A stretch of DNA of 64,000 nucleotides from Caldilineaceae bacterium (GCA_022821545.1 JAJEDJ010000001.1:62001-126000); one strand, 5' to 3'. Shown: positions 54,917-64,000, counted from the first letter of the stretch. A program made the numbers and translations. The notes: generated from the sequence alone by a model not told the origin.

Positions 54917-55656
54917 GACAACCTCTCTCCTTCGCGCATGACTTTGTCCTGTTCGCTTTCGCCTAGCAATCCCGCTATGATTCCCACCAACTTCGCCGCA
55001 TCGCGCGGCAACAGGAACTCCTCCTTATCTATCGTAATTCTCTTCCGCCCTCTCTCCAGGAGACCAAACTGCCAGACCGGCCCGGCAGTGATCAGACCGA
55101 ATATCTGTGTCCGCACACCCTTGACCCTCTCAACCCCTGCTGCGCCGCCCCGTGCGGGACCGCTGCGATGGGCCTTCCGCGCCCGCCGCGGATGAACCGG
55201 TTCGACCGTCGGCATTGCCAGCTGCTCACTCAGAGCGACCATCTGGACAGCCAGCTTCCCGAATCCTCGCGCCAAGTCCTCGTTCAACACACCGGCCACA
55301 ACAAGGTCGTTCCTGCCTCGCAGCAGATAGTCGACAGTACCGCTCAGCCTCCCGCCCGTAACCGCATACCCAATGTTCATCTTGAACCTGACCTCGTCGA
55401 GCGCAGCGAACAGCAGCGGCGTCACGTAGAACGCGCGCACGGTCGCTTCATTGGTCATTGGCACAAAGGGTAACCGCTCCCGCATCTGCGCGCGCATCTG
55501 CTCTACCTGCGGCGCAAGACGCGGGACCTCCTTGGACTGTAATTGCAAAGGGGCGCTGCGACAGCGATAGCCTAAGTTGGCAAGTATCTCTTCAGTCTCT
55601 AAATTCGGCTCGAGGACCTGGGAAAACGTATAAGTAGCTCCATCTTGGAGTACCAT
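54901..55656 (-). CDS. PD-(D/E)XK nuclease-fold protein, catalytic residues apparently lost
   Basis: A 251-residue protein. Its plan matches a widespread but poorly described restriction-endonuclease-like family: an opening TFSQVLEPNLETEEILANLGY, ATVRAFYVTPLLFAAL, then SGTVDYLL (D109) followed by the strand LVVAGVLNEDLARGFGKLA and, further on, IFGLITAGPVWQFGLLERG. In active relatives the strand reads like VEAKxEDLxxGxxQ; here the Glu and Lys are replaced (A121-G122-V123-L124), so cleavage is unlikely. ATG 55656 fits relatives; the frame is open to 55803. It overlaps the DegT start by 16 bases. A structural, regulatory or decayed role is possible. The family assignment rests on pattern memory, not a search. 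Confidence 0.55.
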   Translation of the reverse strand: MVLQDGATYTFSQVLEPNLETEEILANLGYRCRSAPLQLQSKEVPRLAPQVEQMRAQMRERLPFVPMTNEATVRAFYVTPLLFAALDEVRFKMNIGYAVTGGRLSGTVDYLLRGRNDLVVAGVLNEDLARGFGKLAVQMVALSEQLAMPTVEPVHPRRARKAHRSGPARGGAAGVERVKGVRTQIFGLITAGPVWQFGLLERGRKRITIDKEEFLLPRDAAKLVGIIAGLLGESEQDKVMREGERLSWANS

Positions 55657-56072
55657 GAATCTACAGCCCTGGCAGACCGTTTCCGGCCCACAGGCCAGCC
55701 TCAGTCGTGTGGATGACGCCGTCCACCCGCGCTGCACAAAGCGGACGGAACCGTTGCTTCGCTTCCCAGGAAAAATAGAGTCGGCGCTCTGACCGCGGCG
55801 CAATTTGCTTCCATCCTAGCAAAGCGACTGTCGTATGTCAAAGTGGAGCAAAATGAGCGTGTATCTCGAAATCGGCGGGTATCTCAAAAGGAGGACCAAC
55901 TACTGCAAAACGACCTACCTCAAACTATGACTGCTTCCGTCCTGAAATTTGGCAACACGTCTACCCTGTTCTATTATTTCATCGTGCCCGAACTATCCGA
56001 AATCTAACTGAATTCCCCCTAATTGCACTGCTGCGCCGTCCCGCAACCCCATTCATTCAGAGGAGACAAGAT
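55657..56072. other. Intergenic region between the nuclease-like gene and the sugar importer
   Basis: No protein gene is accepted here, although the nuclease-like frame is open from 55803 to 55656. The sugar importer promoter lies at 55949-55977. Confidence 0.5.
55949..55977 (+). promoter_or_regulatory. Sigma-70-like promoter for the sugar ABC importer operon
   Basis: TTGGCA (55949-55954) and TATTAT (55972-55977) are 17 bases apart, a good match. Transcription would start near 55984, leaving a leader of about 89 bases before the ATG at 56073. Confidence 0.65.
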
Positions 56073-57422
56073 ATGTCCAAACTTCAGATGCCTTCCCATC
56101 AAAACATGAGCCGTCGCGACATGCTGCGGCTTGCCGGAGTCGGCGCAGCTGGCGCCGCGCTGGCTGCCTGTGCCGCCCCCGCGGCGGCGCCGGATTCAGG
56201 CGGCGATTCAGCCCCCGCTATGGAGCCGGTCACTGTCATTGCCACCACCTCAATGCCTGTCAACACCTTTGACAACGCTCTTGATCGTTCCTTGGACAGG
56301 ATCCCCGACATCGCCATGGAGGTCAACGCCAACGGCTGGGGCGAAGGTGGCTGGGATGGCTACTCCGACACCCTGCTTACCCGCATCGCCGGCGGCGAAC
56401 AGATCGATGTCATCATGATCGCCATCGAAGGGCTCAGATTGCTCACCGCCAAAAACGTCCTCGTCGCGCTCGACGACTTCCTGGCCGCTGATGCACCCGC
56501 CAATGAGATCCTGCAGAACGATGTCCACGTAACTCTGCGAGAAATGTTGCAAGTTGACGGAAAACAGTTCGAATACCCCTTCTCCTGGAACAACATGGTT
56601 ATGTACTACAACACCGCCGTTTTCGAGGAAGAGGGCTTGGAGCCGCCGTCGACCGACTGGACCTGGGACGATTTCCTGCAGACCTGTCTGCAGGTCGCCA
56701 ACGTCACCGGCGGCGCCGACGACCGCTTCGCCTATTCATTCTGGGGCGCCGGCATGTTCGGAATGGCCGCCTGGTACTTTAACAATGACGTTTCACCAAT
56801 GTCGGACGACTGGATGGACTCCAATTTGCTCGACCCCAAGGTCGCCGAGACTGTTCAGTTCATGGCCGACCTGATCCTGGAGCACAAAGTCGCCCCCAAC
56901 CCTGAAGGGTGGGACGAATGGGCGCAGTTCCACGCCGGCAACCTCGTCATGCGCACCTGCGGCCGCTGGTGCATCGGCGGTTCCCTCGAAGCCGAATTTA
57001 ACACCTACGACATCCAGTATCAGCCGCACCAGGCCGGCCCCCTCAAGACTGTCGCCGGTACCGACGGCTGGGGCATCTCCAGCTCCACCGAGAGTCCGCA
57101 AGAGGCCTGGGAAGTAGTCAAATTGCTTTCCGACACAGACACTTCGATTGATATGGTGCAGCTGGGCGGCAACATCCCCGCACTCCGCTCCGTCGCCGAG
57201 ATGCCGGTCTTTGCCGAGTTCGGTCCCCCCAATACTGCGCTCTTCTATGAATCTCTCGACTTTGCCGCAACAGTGCCTTCACCCACCAACTTCAACATCG
57301 TAGAGCCCATTTTGAACCGCAACTACGCCACGATTTGGAATGGCGAACGCACGGTTGAAGAGGCGCTTCAGGCCGCCCATGATGAACTGCAGCCCGAAAT
57401 GGACAAGCTGAAGCAGTCCTGA
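56073..57422 (+). CDS. Sugar ABC transporter substrate-binding lipoprotein
   Basis: A 449-residue extracellular solute-binding protein of family 1. The N-terminus has a twin-arginine motif (SRRDMLRLAG), a hydrophobic Ala/Gly-rich segment and the lipobox LAAC, so it is exported folded by the Tat system and lipid-anchored. The mature protein has the two-lobed binding fold; WDGYSDTLLTRIAGGEQIDV and FSWNNMVMYYNTAVFEEEGL are typical of sugar binders. GAGGAGACAAGAT precedes the ATG. Two permease genes follow, and a large hairpin in the gap probably lowers their expression. No ATPase gene is present; a shared MsmK-type ATPase elsewhere probably serves the system. Confidence 0.92.
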   Translation: MSKLQMPSHQNMSRRDMLRLAGVGAAGAALAACAAPAAAPDSGGDSAPAMEPVTVIATTSMPVNTFDNALDRSLDRIPDIAMEVNANGWGEGGWDGYSDTLLTRIAGGEQIDVIMIAIEGLRLLTAKNVLVALDDFLAADAPANEILQNDVHVTLREMLQVDGKQFEYPFSWNNMVMYYNTAVFEEEGLEPPSTDWTWDDFLQTCLQVANVTGGADDRFAYSFWGAGMFGMAAWYFNNDVSPMSDDWMDSNLLDPKVAETVQFMADLILEHKVAPNPEGWDEWAQFHAGNLVMRTCGRWCIGGSLEAEFNTYDIQYQPHQAGPLKTVAGTDGWGISSSTESPQEAWEVVKLLSDTDTSIDMVQLGGNIPALRSVAEMPVFAEFGPPNTALFYESLDFAATVPSPTNFNIVEPILNRNYATIWNGERTVEEALQAAHDELQPEMDKLKQS

Positions 57423-57441
57423 ATCGGCCCCAAAATGAAAA

Positions 57442-57497
57442 GGCAGGTTGCCAAGCAGGGGGAGGAAAATAGAATCCCTTTGACTTGGCAACCTGCC
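57442..57497. promoter_or_regulatory. Large intercistronic hairpin between binding protein and permeases
   Basis: GGCAGGTTGCCAAG (57442-57455) and its exact inverse CTTGGCAACCTGCC (57484-57497) form a perfect 14-base-pair stem with a 28-base loop that contains a further GGG/CCC pairing. There is no T run after it, so it is more likely a partial attenuator or a 3' stabiliser that lets the binding-protein mRNA accumulate, as the hairpins after malE do. Confidence 0.7.
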
Positions 57498-57526
57498 CAT
57501 CCTGACCTGTCCGGGTAGGAAACACC

Positions 57527-58468
57527 ATGACTTCAACAGCGCTGTCTGACGACAGAATCGACAGACAGGCCAATCCCCAAAAGGGGACCACTCTGGCGCG
57601 GCGTGAGGCATGGGCGGGCTATCTATTTGCAACACCTGCCCTGTTGGGGCTGCTCGTCTTCACTGCCCTGCCTATCGTCGCCTCTCTTGTCCTCATCTTC
57701 CTCCACTACGACCTGCTGACGCCGCCAAAGTGGGCCGGCGTTGAAAACGTCACCCGTCTCACGTCCGATTCCAGGATGTTCAGGATCTACTGGAATTCTC
57801 TGCGGCTCACGGTCGGCGCCACTTTCCTCAATAACGTTCTTGGGCTCCTCCTGGCCGTGGGCCTCAACCGGGCCATGCCCTGGGGCATACGCTATCTCCT
57901 CCGAACCTCCATCTTTTTTCCCGTCATGACCACCACCGCCTCTCTCGCCGTCGTCTGGCGTTTTCTCCTGACCCAGGACAGAGGCGTCGTCAATTTCCTT
58001 ATCGGCCAGATCGGGCTGGATCCCGTGCCCTGGCTCAGCAGCTCCGCCTGGGCACTCGCCTCGGCAATGATCTATGATGTCTGGAAGAGCTGCGGCTATC
58101 TGATGGTCATCTATCTGGCCGGCCTCCAGGGCATTCCCACTGTCTACTATGAAGCCGCCCGCATCGACGGCGCTGGCTTCTGGCAGCAGTTTCGCAACGT
58201 TACTCTCCCCCTCATCTCGCCCACTGCCTTCTTTGCCATCGTGATCTCTCTCATCGGCGCTTTCCAGATTTTTGACAACGTCTGGGTACTCACCGAAGGC
58301 GGCCCGGGGGACGCCTCCCGCGTTATCGCCATGTATATCTACGAAAAGGCATTCCGCGGCTTCGAAATGGGCTACGCCTCCGCCGTTTCCTTTACTCTGT
58401 TTATTATTCTGATCACGCTCACGATGCTGCAGTTCCTGGGCGCCCGCCGCTGGGTTCACTATGAATAG
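57527..58468 (+). CDS. Sugar ABC transporter permease (MalF-like)
   Basis: A 313-residue inner-membrane permease with about six transmembrane helices; the first is near residues 30-55 (LFATPALLGLLVFTALPIV). The coupling motif appears as YYEAARIDGAGFWQQFRNVTLP, the E-A-A loop that docks on the ATPase. It follows the binding-protein gene across the intercistronic hairpin, with GTAGGAAACACC as ribosome site, and the second permease follows 57 bases later. Confidence 0.93.
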   Translation: MTSTALSDDRIDRQANPQKGTTLARREAWAGYLFATPALLGLLVFTALPIVASLVLIFLHYDLLTPPKWAGVENVTRLTSDSRMFRIYWNSLRLTVGATFLNNVLGLLLAVGLNRAMPWGIRYLLRTSIFFPVMTTTASLAVVWRFLLTQDRGVVNFLIGQIGLDPVPWLSSSAWALASAMIYDVWKSCGYLMVIYLAGLQGIPTVYYEAARIDGAGFWQQFRNVTLPLISPTAFFAIVISLIGAFQIFDNVWVLTEGGPGDASRVIAMYIYEKAFRGFEMGYASAVSFTLFIILITLTMLQFLGARRWVHYE

Positions 58469-58525
58469 GGGGATTCCCTATTCCCCTCCATCCTGCATCA
58501 CGACCTAATTCAGAACACCGCGCCC

Positions 58526-59419
58526 ATGGCAACGACCACTGGTTCCTCGGCAAGACCCATTTCGATTCACAAAGAGTACAGAAAGTCAGTCTGGCTCCAT
58601 CTGGGCGAGGCCTTCTTGTGGGTTCTCCTGATCGGCATCGCAGTCATCGAAATCGCACCCATCAGCTGGATGTTCTCGACCTCGCTCCGAGATCCCAAGA
58701 ACTCCTTCGACCTCCCGCCCGACTTCTGGCCCACTGCCCTGCACTGGCAGAACTATCTTGCCGTCATCAACTCTCCCGACATCGAGTTCATGCTGTTCTT
58801 CTGGAACAGCCTCAAGATCGCGCTCATCGTTACCGGCGCCCAGCTCCTAACCTGTTCAATGGCGGGCTACGCCTTCGGCCGCCTGCGCTTTTTCGGTCGC
58901 GACATCCTCTTCGGTCTATTTCTGGCCTCATTGATGGTCCCCGCAACCGTTACCCTGATTCCTTCCTTCATCATTATCCGCTCTCTTGACCTCATGAATA
59001 CGCACTGGGCCCTCATTCTCCCCAGTGTTACCAGCGCATTCGGCGTCTTCCTGCTCCGACAGCACTTCAAATCATTGCCTGAGGAACTCCTCGACGCCGC
59101 CAAGATCGATGGCGCCGGCTACTTTCGCATCTACTGGCAGATCCTGCTCCCGTTGACCGGCCCCGCACTCTCCGCTCTCGGCATCTTTACCTTTCTCGCG
59201 TCGTGGAACAACTTTGTCGGCCCCCTGCTCTTCCTGCGCGACTGGGATAAGTTCACCTTCCCCATTGCCATCGCCACCATCCGCGGCTACATGGGCTCCG
59301 GCAATCAGTCCGAAGTCCTGGCCGGCATCATGATCTCGATTTTTCCCCTTCTCGTCTTCTTTCTGTTGGCGCAGCGATGGATCGTCCAGGGCGCGGCCAT
59401 TACCGGGCTGAAGGGATGA
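58526..59419 (+). CDS. Sugar ABC transporter permease (MalG-like)
   Basis: A 297-residue permease with six helices. The MalG-type opening (EIAPISWMFSTSLRDP) and the coupling motif LLDAAKIDGAGYFRIYWQIL are clear. The C-terminus ends in LLAQRWIVQGAAITGLKG, matching the family end. The last bases overlap the next gene's ATG (ATGA). No ATP-binding protein gene is in the window for this system. Confidence 0.94.
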   Translation: MATTTGSSARPISIHKEYRKSVWLHLGEAFLWVLLIGIAVIEIAPISWMFSTSLRDPKNSFDLPPDFWPTALHWQNYLAVINSPDIEFMLFFWNSLKIALIVTGAQLLTCSMAGYAFGRLRFFGRDILFGLFLASLMVPATVTLIPSFIIIRSLDLMNTHWALILPSVTSAFGVFLLRQHFKSLPEELLDAAKIDGAGYFRIYWQILLPLTGPALSALGIFTFLASWNNFVGPLLFLRDWDKFTFPIAIATIRGYMGSGNQSEVLAGIMISIFPLLVFFLLAQRWIVQGAAITGLKG

Positions 59420-60093
59420 CCGCTCAGCAAGGCGTTACCCCGAGCACATACGTCGTTCAAGTCGGGCAGACATTGTGGGAAAATCTGCCCCAGCTACTTT
59501 GGGGAGCCTTCCTGTTCGGCCTCGTCTGCATCCCGGCCTCATTCCTCTTTACCCTGGGGCTTTTCATCCCCACACTACTAGTGGCTTCCATCACCATCGG
59601 GCCGGCCTGGGCCGCACTTCTGGCCTTTGAACTACGCCTCCTGCAGGGAATCGTGCCCCGCCAGTTTTCGCTTTTTAGCGACTTTCGTCTGTGCTGGCGT
59701 CGCAGCACACTGTTAAGCCTATTGACGATCTTCCCTCTGCTCGCTCTGGTGACAACACTGCCAGCCCTTCGAACGCCTCCCATTGCGCCCATCGTTTGGA
59801 TAGGTCTGGGAGCCGATCTCCTGGGTTGCGCCGTCATGGCAACCCTGTCATTCTATGCCTTTCCCAGCCTGGCCCGTCAGCCTGAAAGAGGCATCCGCGC
59901 CTGTATACGCGACGCACTGATCCTGGCCAGCCGCTATCCCGCCAACAGCCTGGGCCTACTGGCGATAGGCATTCTGTTTTGCTTCTGTATCGCCTACATC
60001 AGCCCGGCCTTGCTCCTGTTCCTGCCAGTTGCCTACGCCCTGTTCATCACTGCCAACTATCTGCTCGTCATCCAAAAAGAGGCCCCGCCATAA
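59416..60093 (+). CDS. Small integral membrane protein, YesL/DUF624-like
   Basis: A 225-residue membrane protein with about five hydrophobic helices (for example LLWGAFLFGLVCIPASFLFTL and SLLTIFPLLALVTTL). Its ATG overlaps the permease stop by ATGA, so it is translationally coupled to the sugar permeases. Proteins of the YesL/DUF624 type accompany sugar ABC importers in many bacteria; the match is suggested by topology and neighbours, not by a clear motif. Its role is unknown, perhaps assembly or regulation of the importer. Confidence 0.65.
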   Translation: MTAQQGVTPSTYVVQVGQTLWENLPQLLWGAFLFGLVCIPASFLFTLGLFIPTLLVASITIGPAWAALLAFELRLLQGIVPRQFSLFSDFRLCWRRSTLLSLLTIFPLLALVTTLPALRTPPIAPIVWIGLGADLLGCAVMATLSFYAFPSLARQPERGIRACIRDALILASRYPANSLGLLAIGILFCFCIAYISPALLLFLPVAYALFITANYLLVIQKEAPP

Positions 60094-60114
60094 ATCAGTC
60101 TCTCAATCCACCAA

Positions 60115-60126
60115 CCACTGCAGTTC
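60115..60126. repeat. Intergenic motif CCACTGCAGTTC
   Basis: Exact copy of the motif at 16536, 20882 and 46801. Related fragments follow (TGACCACTGAAGC and TGACCACTGCTGTTC), so the block 60107-60157 is built of repeated units and lies between the membrane-protein gene and the glycosidase gene. Confidence 0.6.
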
Positions 60127-60166
60127 TGACCACTGAAGCCCTGACCACTGCTGTTCGGAGAATCAA

Positions 60167-62794
60167 ATGGAGCACTTCGTCTACCGCAACGAAAAAACGA
60201 ACCAGATCAGCTTTCCCCTCGGCGGCATTGGCACAGGTTGTATCGGCCTGGCCGGCAACGGACGCCTGATCGACTGGGAGATCTTCAACCGCCCTAACAA
60301 GGGGAGCGTCAACGGCTTCTCCCACTTCGCCATCCGCGCTGAAAAAGACGGCGAAGTGACCGACGCCCGCATCCTCCACGGCAACCTGCATACTCCCTAT
60401 CAGGGAGAGATCGCCGCTCCAATCTTCAGCACGTTCGGCTGGGGCCCCCGCCGTGAATACCTGACCGGCCTGCCCCATTTCGAAAGCGTCGACTTCCACG
60501 GCCAGTTTCCCCTCGCAGAGCTGTCATTTCAAGATGACACCTTTCCCGGCCAGGTGCAGCTGACCGCCTTCAATCCCTTCATCCCCACCAACGAAGACGA
60601 CTCCGGAATCCCCGCCGCCTTCTTCGAATTCAACGTTACCAACACAACCGCAGCCGCGCAGTCCTATACCATCGCCGGCGTACTCACCAACCCCCTGCCC
60701 GCCGGAAACCTGAACACAGTCAAGGCCAACCCTTGGGGCCACTCCCTGCACCTCTCATCGGACAGCCTCCAACCCGATGATACCGCCTACGGCAATCTGA
60801 CTCTCGCCACCGACGCCGCGCCGGCCGGCGACGTCGACCTGAGCTGGCAGCAATACTGGTTCCGGGGCGCCTGGTTTGACAACCTCGAAGTCTACTGGAA
60901 AGACCTTACTACGCCCGGGCCATTCGAGAACCGCGTCTATGACACCAGCGAACGGCAGGCCGCAGGCGCTCGCTTCACCGACCAGGACACAGGCCTCCTC
61001 GCCGTCCATCTCCCCGTCGGCCCCGGCGAAACGCGTCGCGTCCGCTTTGTCATCAGCTGGAGCTTCCCCAATTGCGAGAACTACTGGAAGGAAGAACAGG
61101 CCGGCGCGATGTCCTGGAAAAATTACTACGCAACCCGCTGGCAGGATTCAATGGCGAGCGCACAATTTGCTATCGAGCAGTGGCCCCGCCTCTATGACGA
61201 GACCAGGCGCTTCCAGGAAGCGCTCTTCGCCACCACCATACCGCTCCCTGCCCTCGACGCCGTCTCTGCCAATATCTCCATCCTCAAGTCTCCCACCGTG
61301 CTCCGCCTCGAGGACGGCACGTTCTACGGCTGGGAAGGCTTACACCCCGACGAAGGCTGCTGCGAAGGCAGCTGTACACACGTCTGGAACTACCAGCAGG
61401 CCCTCCCCTTCCTCTTCCCCGCGCTCGAGCGCACCATGCGCACCGCCGACTACCGCTACAACCTCCTTGAAAACGGCGCCATGCCATTCCGTATCCAGCT
61501 TCCACTTGGCTCCGAGCCCTGGCCCTTCCGCCCCTGCTGCGACGGCCAGTTCGGCGGCGTCATGAAGACATACCGCGACTGGAAAATCAGCGGCGATCAC
61601 ATCTGGTTGCGCTCCATCTGGCCCCAGGTAAAGAAGTCTCTCGAATATGCCTGGAGTCCCGACAACATCGACCGATGGGACCCCGGCAAGTCCGGTGTGC
61701 TCACCGGCCGCCAGCACCATACCCTCGATATGGAGCTCTTCGGCCCCAACTCCTGGTTGACCGGCTTCTACCTGGGCGCGCTGAAGGCCGCCTCCGAAAT
61801 GGCCGAATCGGTAGGGGATGTGGCAGCCGCTTCCGAATACCATGCGATCTTCGAACGCGGCAAGGCCTGGGTCGATGAAAACCTCTTCAACGGTGAATAC
61901 TACATACAAGACGTCAACCTCGCCGATCGCGCCCTCGTCGAATCCTACGGCCCCCAGGATGACTCCCTCAAGGGCGGCTCCGCTCTCGATGCCTACTGGA
62001 ACTCCGAACACAACGAGATCAAATACCAGATCGGCAAAGGCAGCAGTATCGACCAGGTGCTGGCCCAATGGCACGCCTCCCTCTACGGACTTGGCGACCT
62101 CCACGACCCGGAACAGGTCAAACGGGCCTGCGCCGCCATCTACAAGTACAACTTCGTTCCCGAAATGAGCCAGGTCTACAACCCCTGCCGCATCTACGCC
62201 CTCAACGACGAAGGCGGCCTCGTCATCTGCGCCTGGCCCGACGATGTCGAAAAGCCGCTCATCCCCGCGCCCTACTCGCAGGAGACCATGAACGGCTTCG
62301 AATATGCCGCCGCCTGCCACATGATCATGGTCGGCCTCGTCGACGAAGGCATGCGCTGCGTCGAGGCCATCCGCCACCGCTACGACGGCGAGCGCCGCAA
62401 CCCCTGGAACGAATTCGAGTGCGGCAACAACTATGCCCGCAGCATGGCGTCCTACGCCCTCCTCAACGCCTTCTCCGGCTTCCGGTTCGACATGGTTGAC
62501 GGCTCCCTCGGCTTCCATCCCGTCCAGCCCCGGAACGGAGAATTCCGTTGCTTCTGGTCCCTCGATTCCGGCTGGGGTCAGTTCCGGATGACGCCGGAAA
62601 ACTGTTCCCTGGAAGTCCTTTACGGCTCCCTGGACCTCCGCACGCTCCAACTGCCCTTCCTTTCCGCCGGCGTAACAGCCGCCGTCACCATTGACAATGA
62701 GCCGGTCGCCTTCCGAGAGCGGGACGGCGGTATCAGCTTGCAGACAAAGACCCGGATCCACGCCGGACAGACGCTCCAGGTCCTCTACTCGTGA
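60167..62794 (+). CDS. GH116-like glycosidase (DUF608, glucosylceramidase family)
   Basis: An 875-residue enzyme similar to non-lysosomal glucosylceramidase GBA2 and bacterial beta-glucosidases. The N-terminal beta-sandwich domain (about 1-390) begins with [20 protein letters not shown]; the catalytic (alpha/alpha)6 barrel (about 400-850) shows [20 protein letters not shown] and [20 protein letters not shown], the family landmarks. No signal peptide is seen, so it may act on imported glycosides, in keeping with the sugar importer in front of it. CGGAGAATCAA is the ribosome site. Catalytic Glu and Asp fit the conserved blocks but were not assigned. Substrate unknown. Confidence 0.87.
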   Translation: MEHFVYRNEKTNQISFPLGGIGTGCIGLAGNGRLIDWEIFNRPNKGSVNGFSHFAIRAEKDGEVTDARILHGNLHTPYQGEIAAPIFSTFGWGPRREYLTGLPHFESVDFHGQFPLAELSFQDDTFPGQVQLTAFNPFIPTNEDDSGIPAAFFEFNVTNTTAAAQSYTIAGVLTNPLPAGNLNTVKANPWGHSLHLSSDSLQPDDTAYGNLTLATDAAPAGDVDLSWQQYWFRGAWFDNLEVYWKDLTTPGPFENRVYDTSERQAAGARFTDQDTGLLAVHLPVGPGETRRVRFVISWSFPNCENYWKEEQAGAMSWKNYYATRWQDSMASAQFAIEQWPRLYDETRRFQEALFATTIPLPALDAVSANISILKSPTVLRLEDGTFYGWEGLHPDEGCCEGSCTHVWNYQQALPFLFPALERTMRTADYRYNLLENGAMPFRIQLPLGSEPWPFRPCCDGQFGGVMKTYRDWKISGDHIWLRSIWPQVKKSLEYAWSPDNIDRWDPGKSGVLTGRQHHTLDMELFGPNSWLTGFYLGALKAASEMAESVGDVAAASEYHAIFERGKAWVDENLFNGEYYIQDVNLADRALVESYGPQDDSLKGGSALDAYWNSEHNEIKYQIGKGSSIDQVLAQWHASLYGLGDLHDPEQVKRACAAIYKYNFVPEMSQVYNPCRIYALNDEGGLVICAWPDDVEKPLIPAPYSQETMNGFEYAAACHMIMVGLVDEGMRCVEAIRHRYDGERRNPWNEFECGNNYARSMASYALLNAFSGFRFDMVDGSLGFHPVQPRNGEFRCFWSLDSGWGQFRMTPENCSLEVLYGSLDLRTLQLPFLSAGVTAAVTIDNEPVAFRERDGGISLQTKTRIHAGQTLQVLYS

Positions 62795-62839
62795 GCCGCC
62801 GTCTCTTCGCGGGAGCCAGTTACGCACGAGGCCAATTAC

Positions 62840-64000
62840 ATGCCACCGGATCATAAAAAATTCCCAGGAATTCTCACTGTCGATGAACTGCGCGCCGCCG
62901 TCGACGAGGGCTCCATAGACACCGTCATCCTGGCCTCACCGGACCCGTACGGAAAACTGGTGGGGAAGCGCCTCGACGCCGCCTTCTTCCTCACAGACGT
63001 CGCGCGCGGCACCCATGCCTGCGACTACCTCTATTCCGTCGATATGGAAATGGAACCGGTCCCCGGCTACGATTTCTCCAACTGGGAGCTCGGATACGGC
63101 GACGTTCATCTGGCGCCCGATCTCGCAACCCTGCGCAAGCTGTCCTGGCTCGACCGGACCGCCCTCGTAATCTGCGACGCGCAGCTGGAACCCAGCCATG
63201 CGCCTGTATCGGTAGCGCCCCGTTCGATACTGCGCAGGCAGCTTGAACGCCTGCACGCCCAGGGATTTGAAGCCATGGCGGGCTCGGAGCTGGAATACTT
63301 CCTCTTTCGGACATCGTATCTGGACGCGGCCCGCGACGGCTATCGGAATCTGACCCAGGTCGGATGGTACCGGGAAGACTACCACCTGCTGCAGGGATCG
63401 AGGACCGAAGACCTGAACGGCGCATTTCGCCGACATCTCGCCGCCTCCGGCGTCCCCGTCGAATCGACCAAGGGTGAGTTTGGAAGGAGCCAGCACGAGC
63501 TCAACATCCGCTACGCGCCGGTCCTGGACATGGCCGACCGTCATCTCCTCGTCAAGCAGGCCGTAAAGGAGATTTCAGACCGGCTCGGTTGCAGCGCTAC
63601 CTTCATGGCCAAGCCCGACGCAATCGAAGCCGGTTCAAGCTGCCACATCCACGTCAGCCTCTGGAACTCCGCAGACGGAGAACTAAGCGGCGCCTTTCCC
63701 GGCGAGGGAGACCTCTCCGGCATCGCCTGCTCCGACCTTTTCCGCTGGTTCCTCGGCGGCTGGATGCACTACGTGCCCGAGCTGATGGTCTGCTTCGCCC
63801 CGACCGTGAACTCATACAAGCGCTTCCAGGCCGGGAGCTGGGCCCCAACGGCAATTGCGTGGTCCCCCGACAACCGCACTGCCGGCTTCCGTGTCGTCGG
63901 CGCCGGGCCCAGCCTGCGCATCGAATGCCGCATTCCCGGCGCCGACGTCAACCCATACCTCGCCTATGCAGCCGTCATCGCCTCCGGTCTGACCGGTATC
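62840..64000 (+). CDS. Glutamine synthetase-family ligase (gamma-glutamyl-amine type), partial
   Basis: Begins at the ATG at 62840 and runs to the window edge in open frame (387 codons); the C-terminus is cut. The catalytic Glu-x-Glu of GSELEYFLF, the EFGRSQHELNIRYAP metal block, the GSSCHIHVSLW ATP site and the SYKRFQAGSWAP loop are those of the glutamine synthetase fold. The N-terminal part and the spacing resemble PuuA- and GlnT-like enzymes that join glutamate to an amine, rather than the main nitrogen-assimilating GS. Product unknown. It begins 45 bases after the glycosidase, with little ribosome site visible. It may use the amine set free by glycan or amino-sugar breakdown. Confidence 0.85.
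   Translation, partial: MPPDHKKFPGILTVDELRAAVDEGSIDTVILASPDPYGKLVGKRLDAAFFLTDVARGTHACDYLYSVDMEMEPVPGYDFSNWELGYGDVHLAPDLATLRKLSWLDRTALVICDAQLEPSHAPVSVAPRSILRRQLERLHAQGFEAMAGSELEYFLFRTSYLDAARDGYRNLTQVGWYREDYHLLQGSRTEDLNGAFRRHLAASGVPVESTKGEFGRSQHELNIRYAPVLDMADRHLLVKQAVKEISDRLGCSATFMAKPDAIEAGSSCHIHVSLWNSADGELSGAFPGEGDLSGIACSDLFRWFLGGWMHYVPELMVCFAPTVNSYKRFQAGSWAPTAIAWSPDNRTAGFRVVGAGPSLRIECRIPGADVNPYLAYAAVIASGLTGI

Noticed and set aside
61340..62854. Long antisense open frame (504 codons) opposite the GH116-like gene
   Set aside because: Composition-driven shadow rich in Val, Gly and Asp, opposite a well-supported glycosidase.

Overview
The window reads as a chromosomal segment of a high-GC bacterium, most likely a member of the Chloroflexota (Anaerolineae/Caldilineales-like). 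This placement is inference. It rests on a one-chain glycyl-tRNA synthetase, a Rex redox repressor, export through a lipoprotein adaptor, and a large set of Gfo/Idh/MocA oxidoreductases, enolase-superfamily dehydratases, phytanoyl-CoA-type dioxygenases and DegT aminotransferases. No rRNA, CRISPR array, insertion sequence or phage gene was seen. There is one tRNA gene, tRNA-Arg(CCU), at 19160-19232.

Layout. 0.3-5 kb (+): two tandem sugar epimerases, then two tandem enolase-superfamily dehydratases; each gene type is duplicated next to itself. 5-10.9 kb (+): fused GlyRS, a dioxygenase, an SDR and the rex repressor. 10.9-18.8 kb (mostly -): rsmG, a divergent Nudix gene, infA, rpsU, an S1-repeat rpsA, and a DUF4129/DUF58/MoxR membrane-associated operon. 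19.2-24.4 kb: the tRNA, then an M81 peptidase-like protein, an SDR, a beta-propeller-like protein of unknown function and a Gfo/Idh/MocA oxidoreductase. 24.5-26.5 kb (-): a two-gene unit of an SMC/OLD-type AAA ATPase and a small protein with a PD-(D/E)XK nuclease signature, in sequence that looks less GC-rich than its neighbours. This is the best candidate here for an uncharacterised, possibly defensive, system. 26.7-34.6 kb: an MFS transporter and a macrolide-type exporter (lipoprotein adaptor, FtsX-like permease, and two ATPase domains in one polypeptide). 34.7-39.2 kb: oxidoreductase, aminotransferase and heparinase II/III-type lyase. 39.4-40.6 kb: a Fic-domain AMPylase-type protein, also in less GC-rich sequence. 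40.7-45.6 kb (-): an HpcH/HpaI aldolase and a glycine-betaine ABC importer. 45.7-55.7 kb (mostly -): a glycosyltransferase, five Gfo/Idh/MocA oxidoreductases, a dioxygenase, a DegT aminotransferase translationally coupled to a protein of unknown family, and a nuclease-fold protein that seems to have lost its catalytic residues. 56-64 kb (+): a sugar ABC importer operon with a small membrane protein, a GH116/DUF608 glycosidase and a glutamine-synthetase-family ligase cut by the window edge.

Together the accessory genes describe uptake and breakdown or remodelling of sugars and sugar acids: importers, glycosidase and lyase, NAD-linked oxidoreductases, dehydratases, aldolase and aminotransferases. 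These surround an island of housekeeping translation genes (glyQS, rsmG, infA, rpsU, rpsA). Sigma-70-like promoters with 16-18 base spacers are readable in front of several units. A short motif, CCACTGCAGTTC, recurs between genes. All statements about family, GC difference and identity were made by eye, without alignment or database search.
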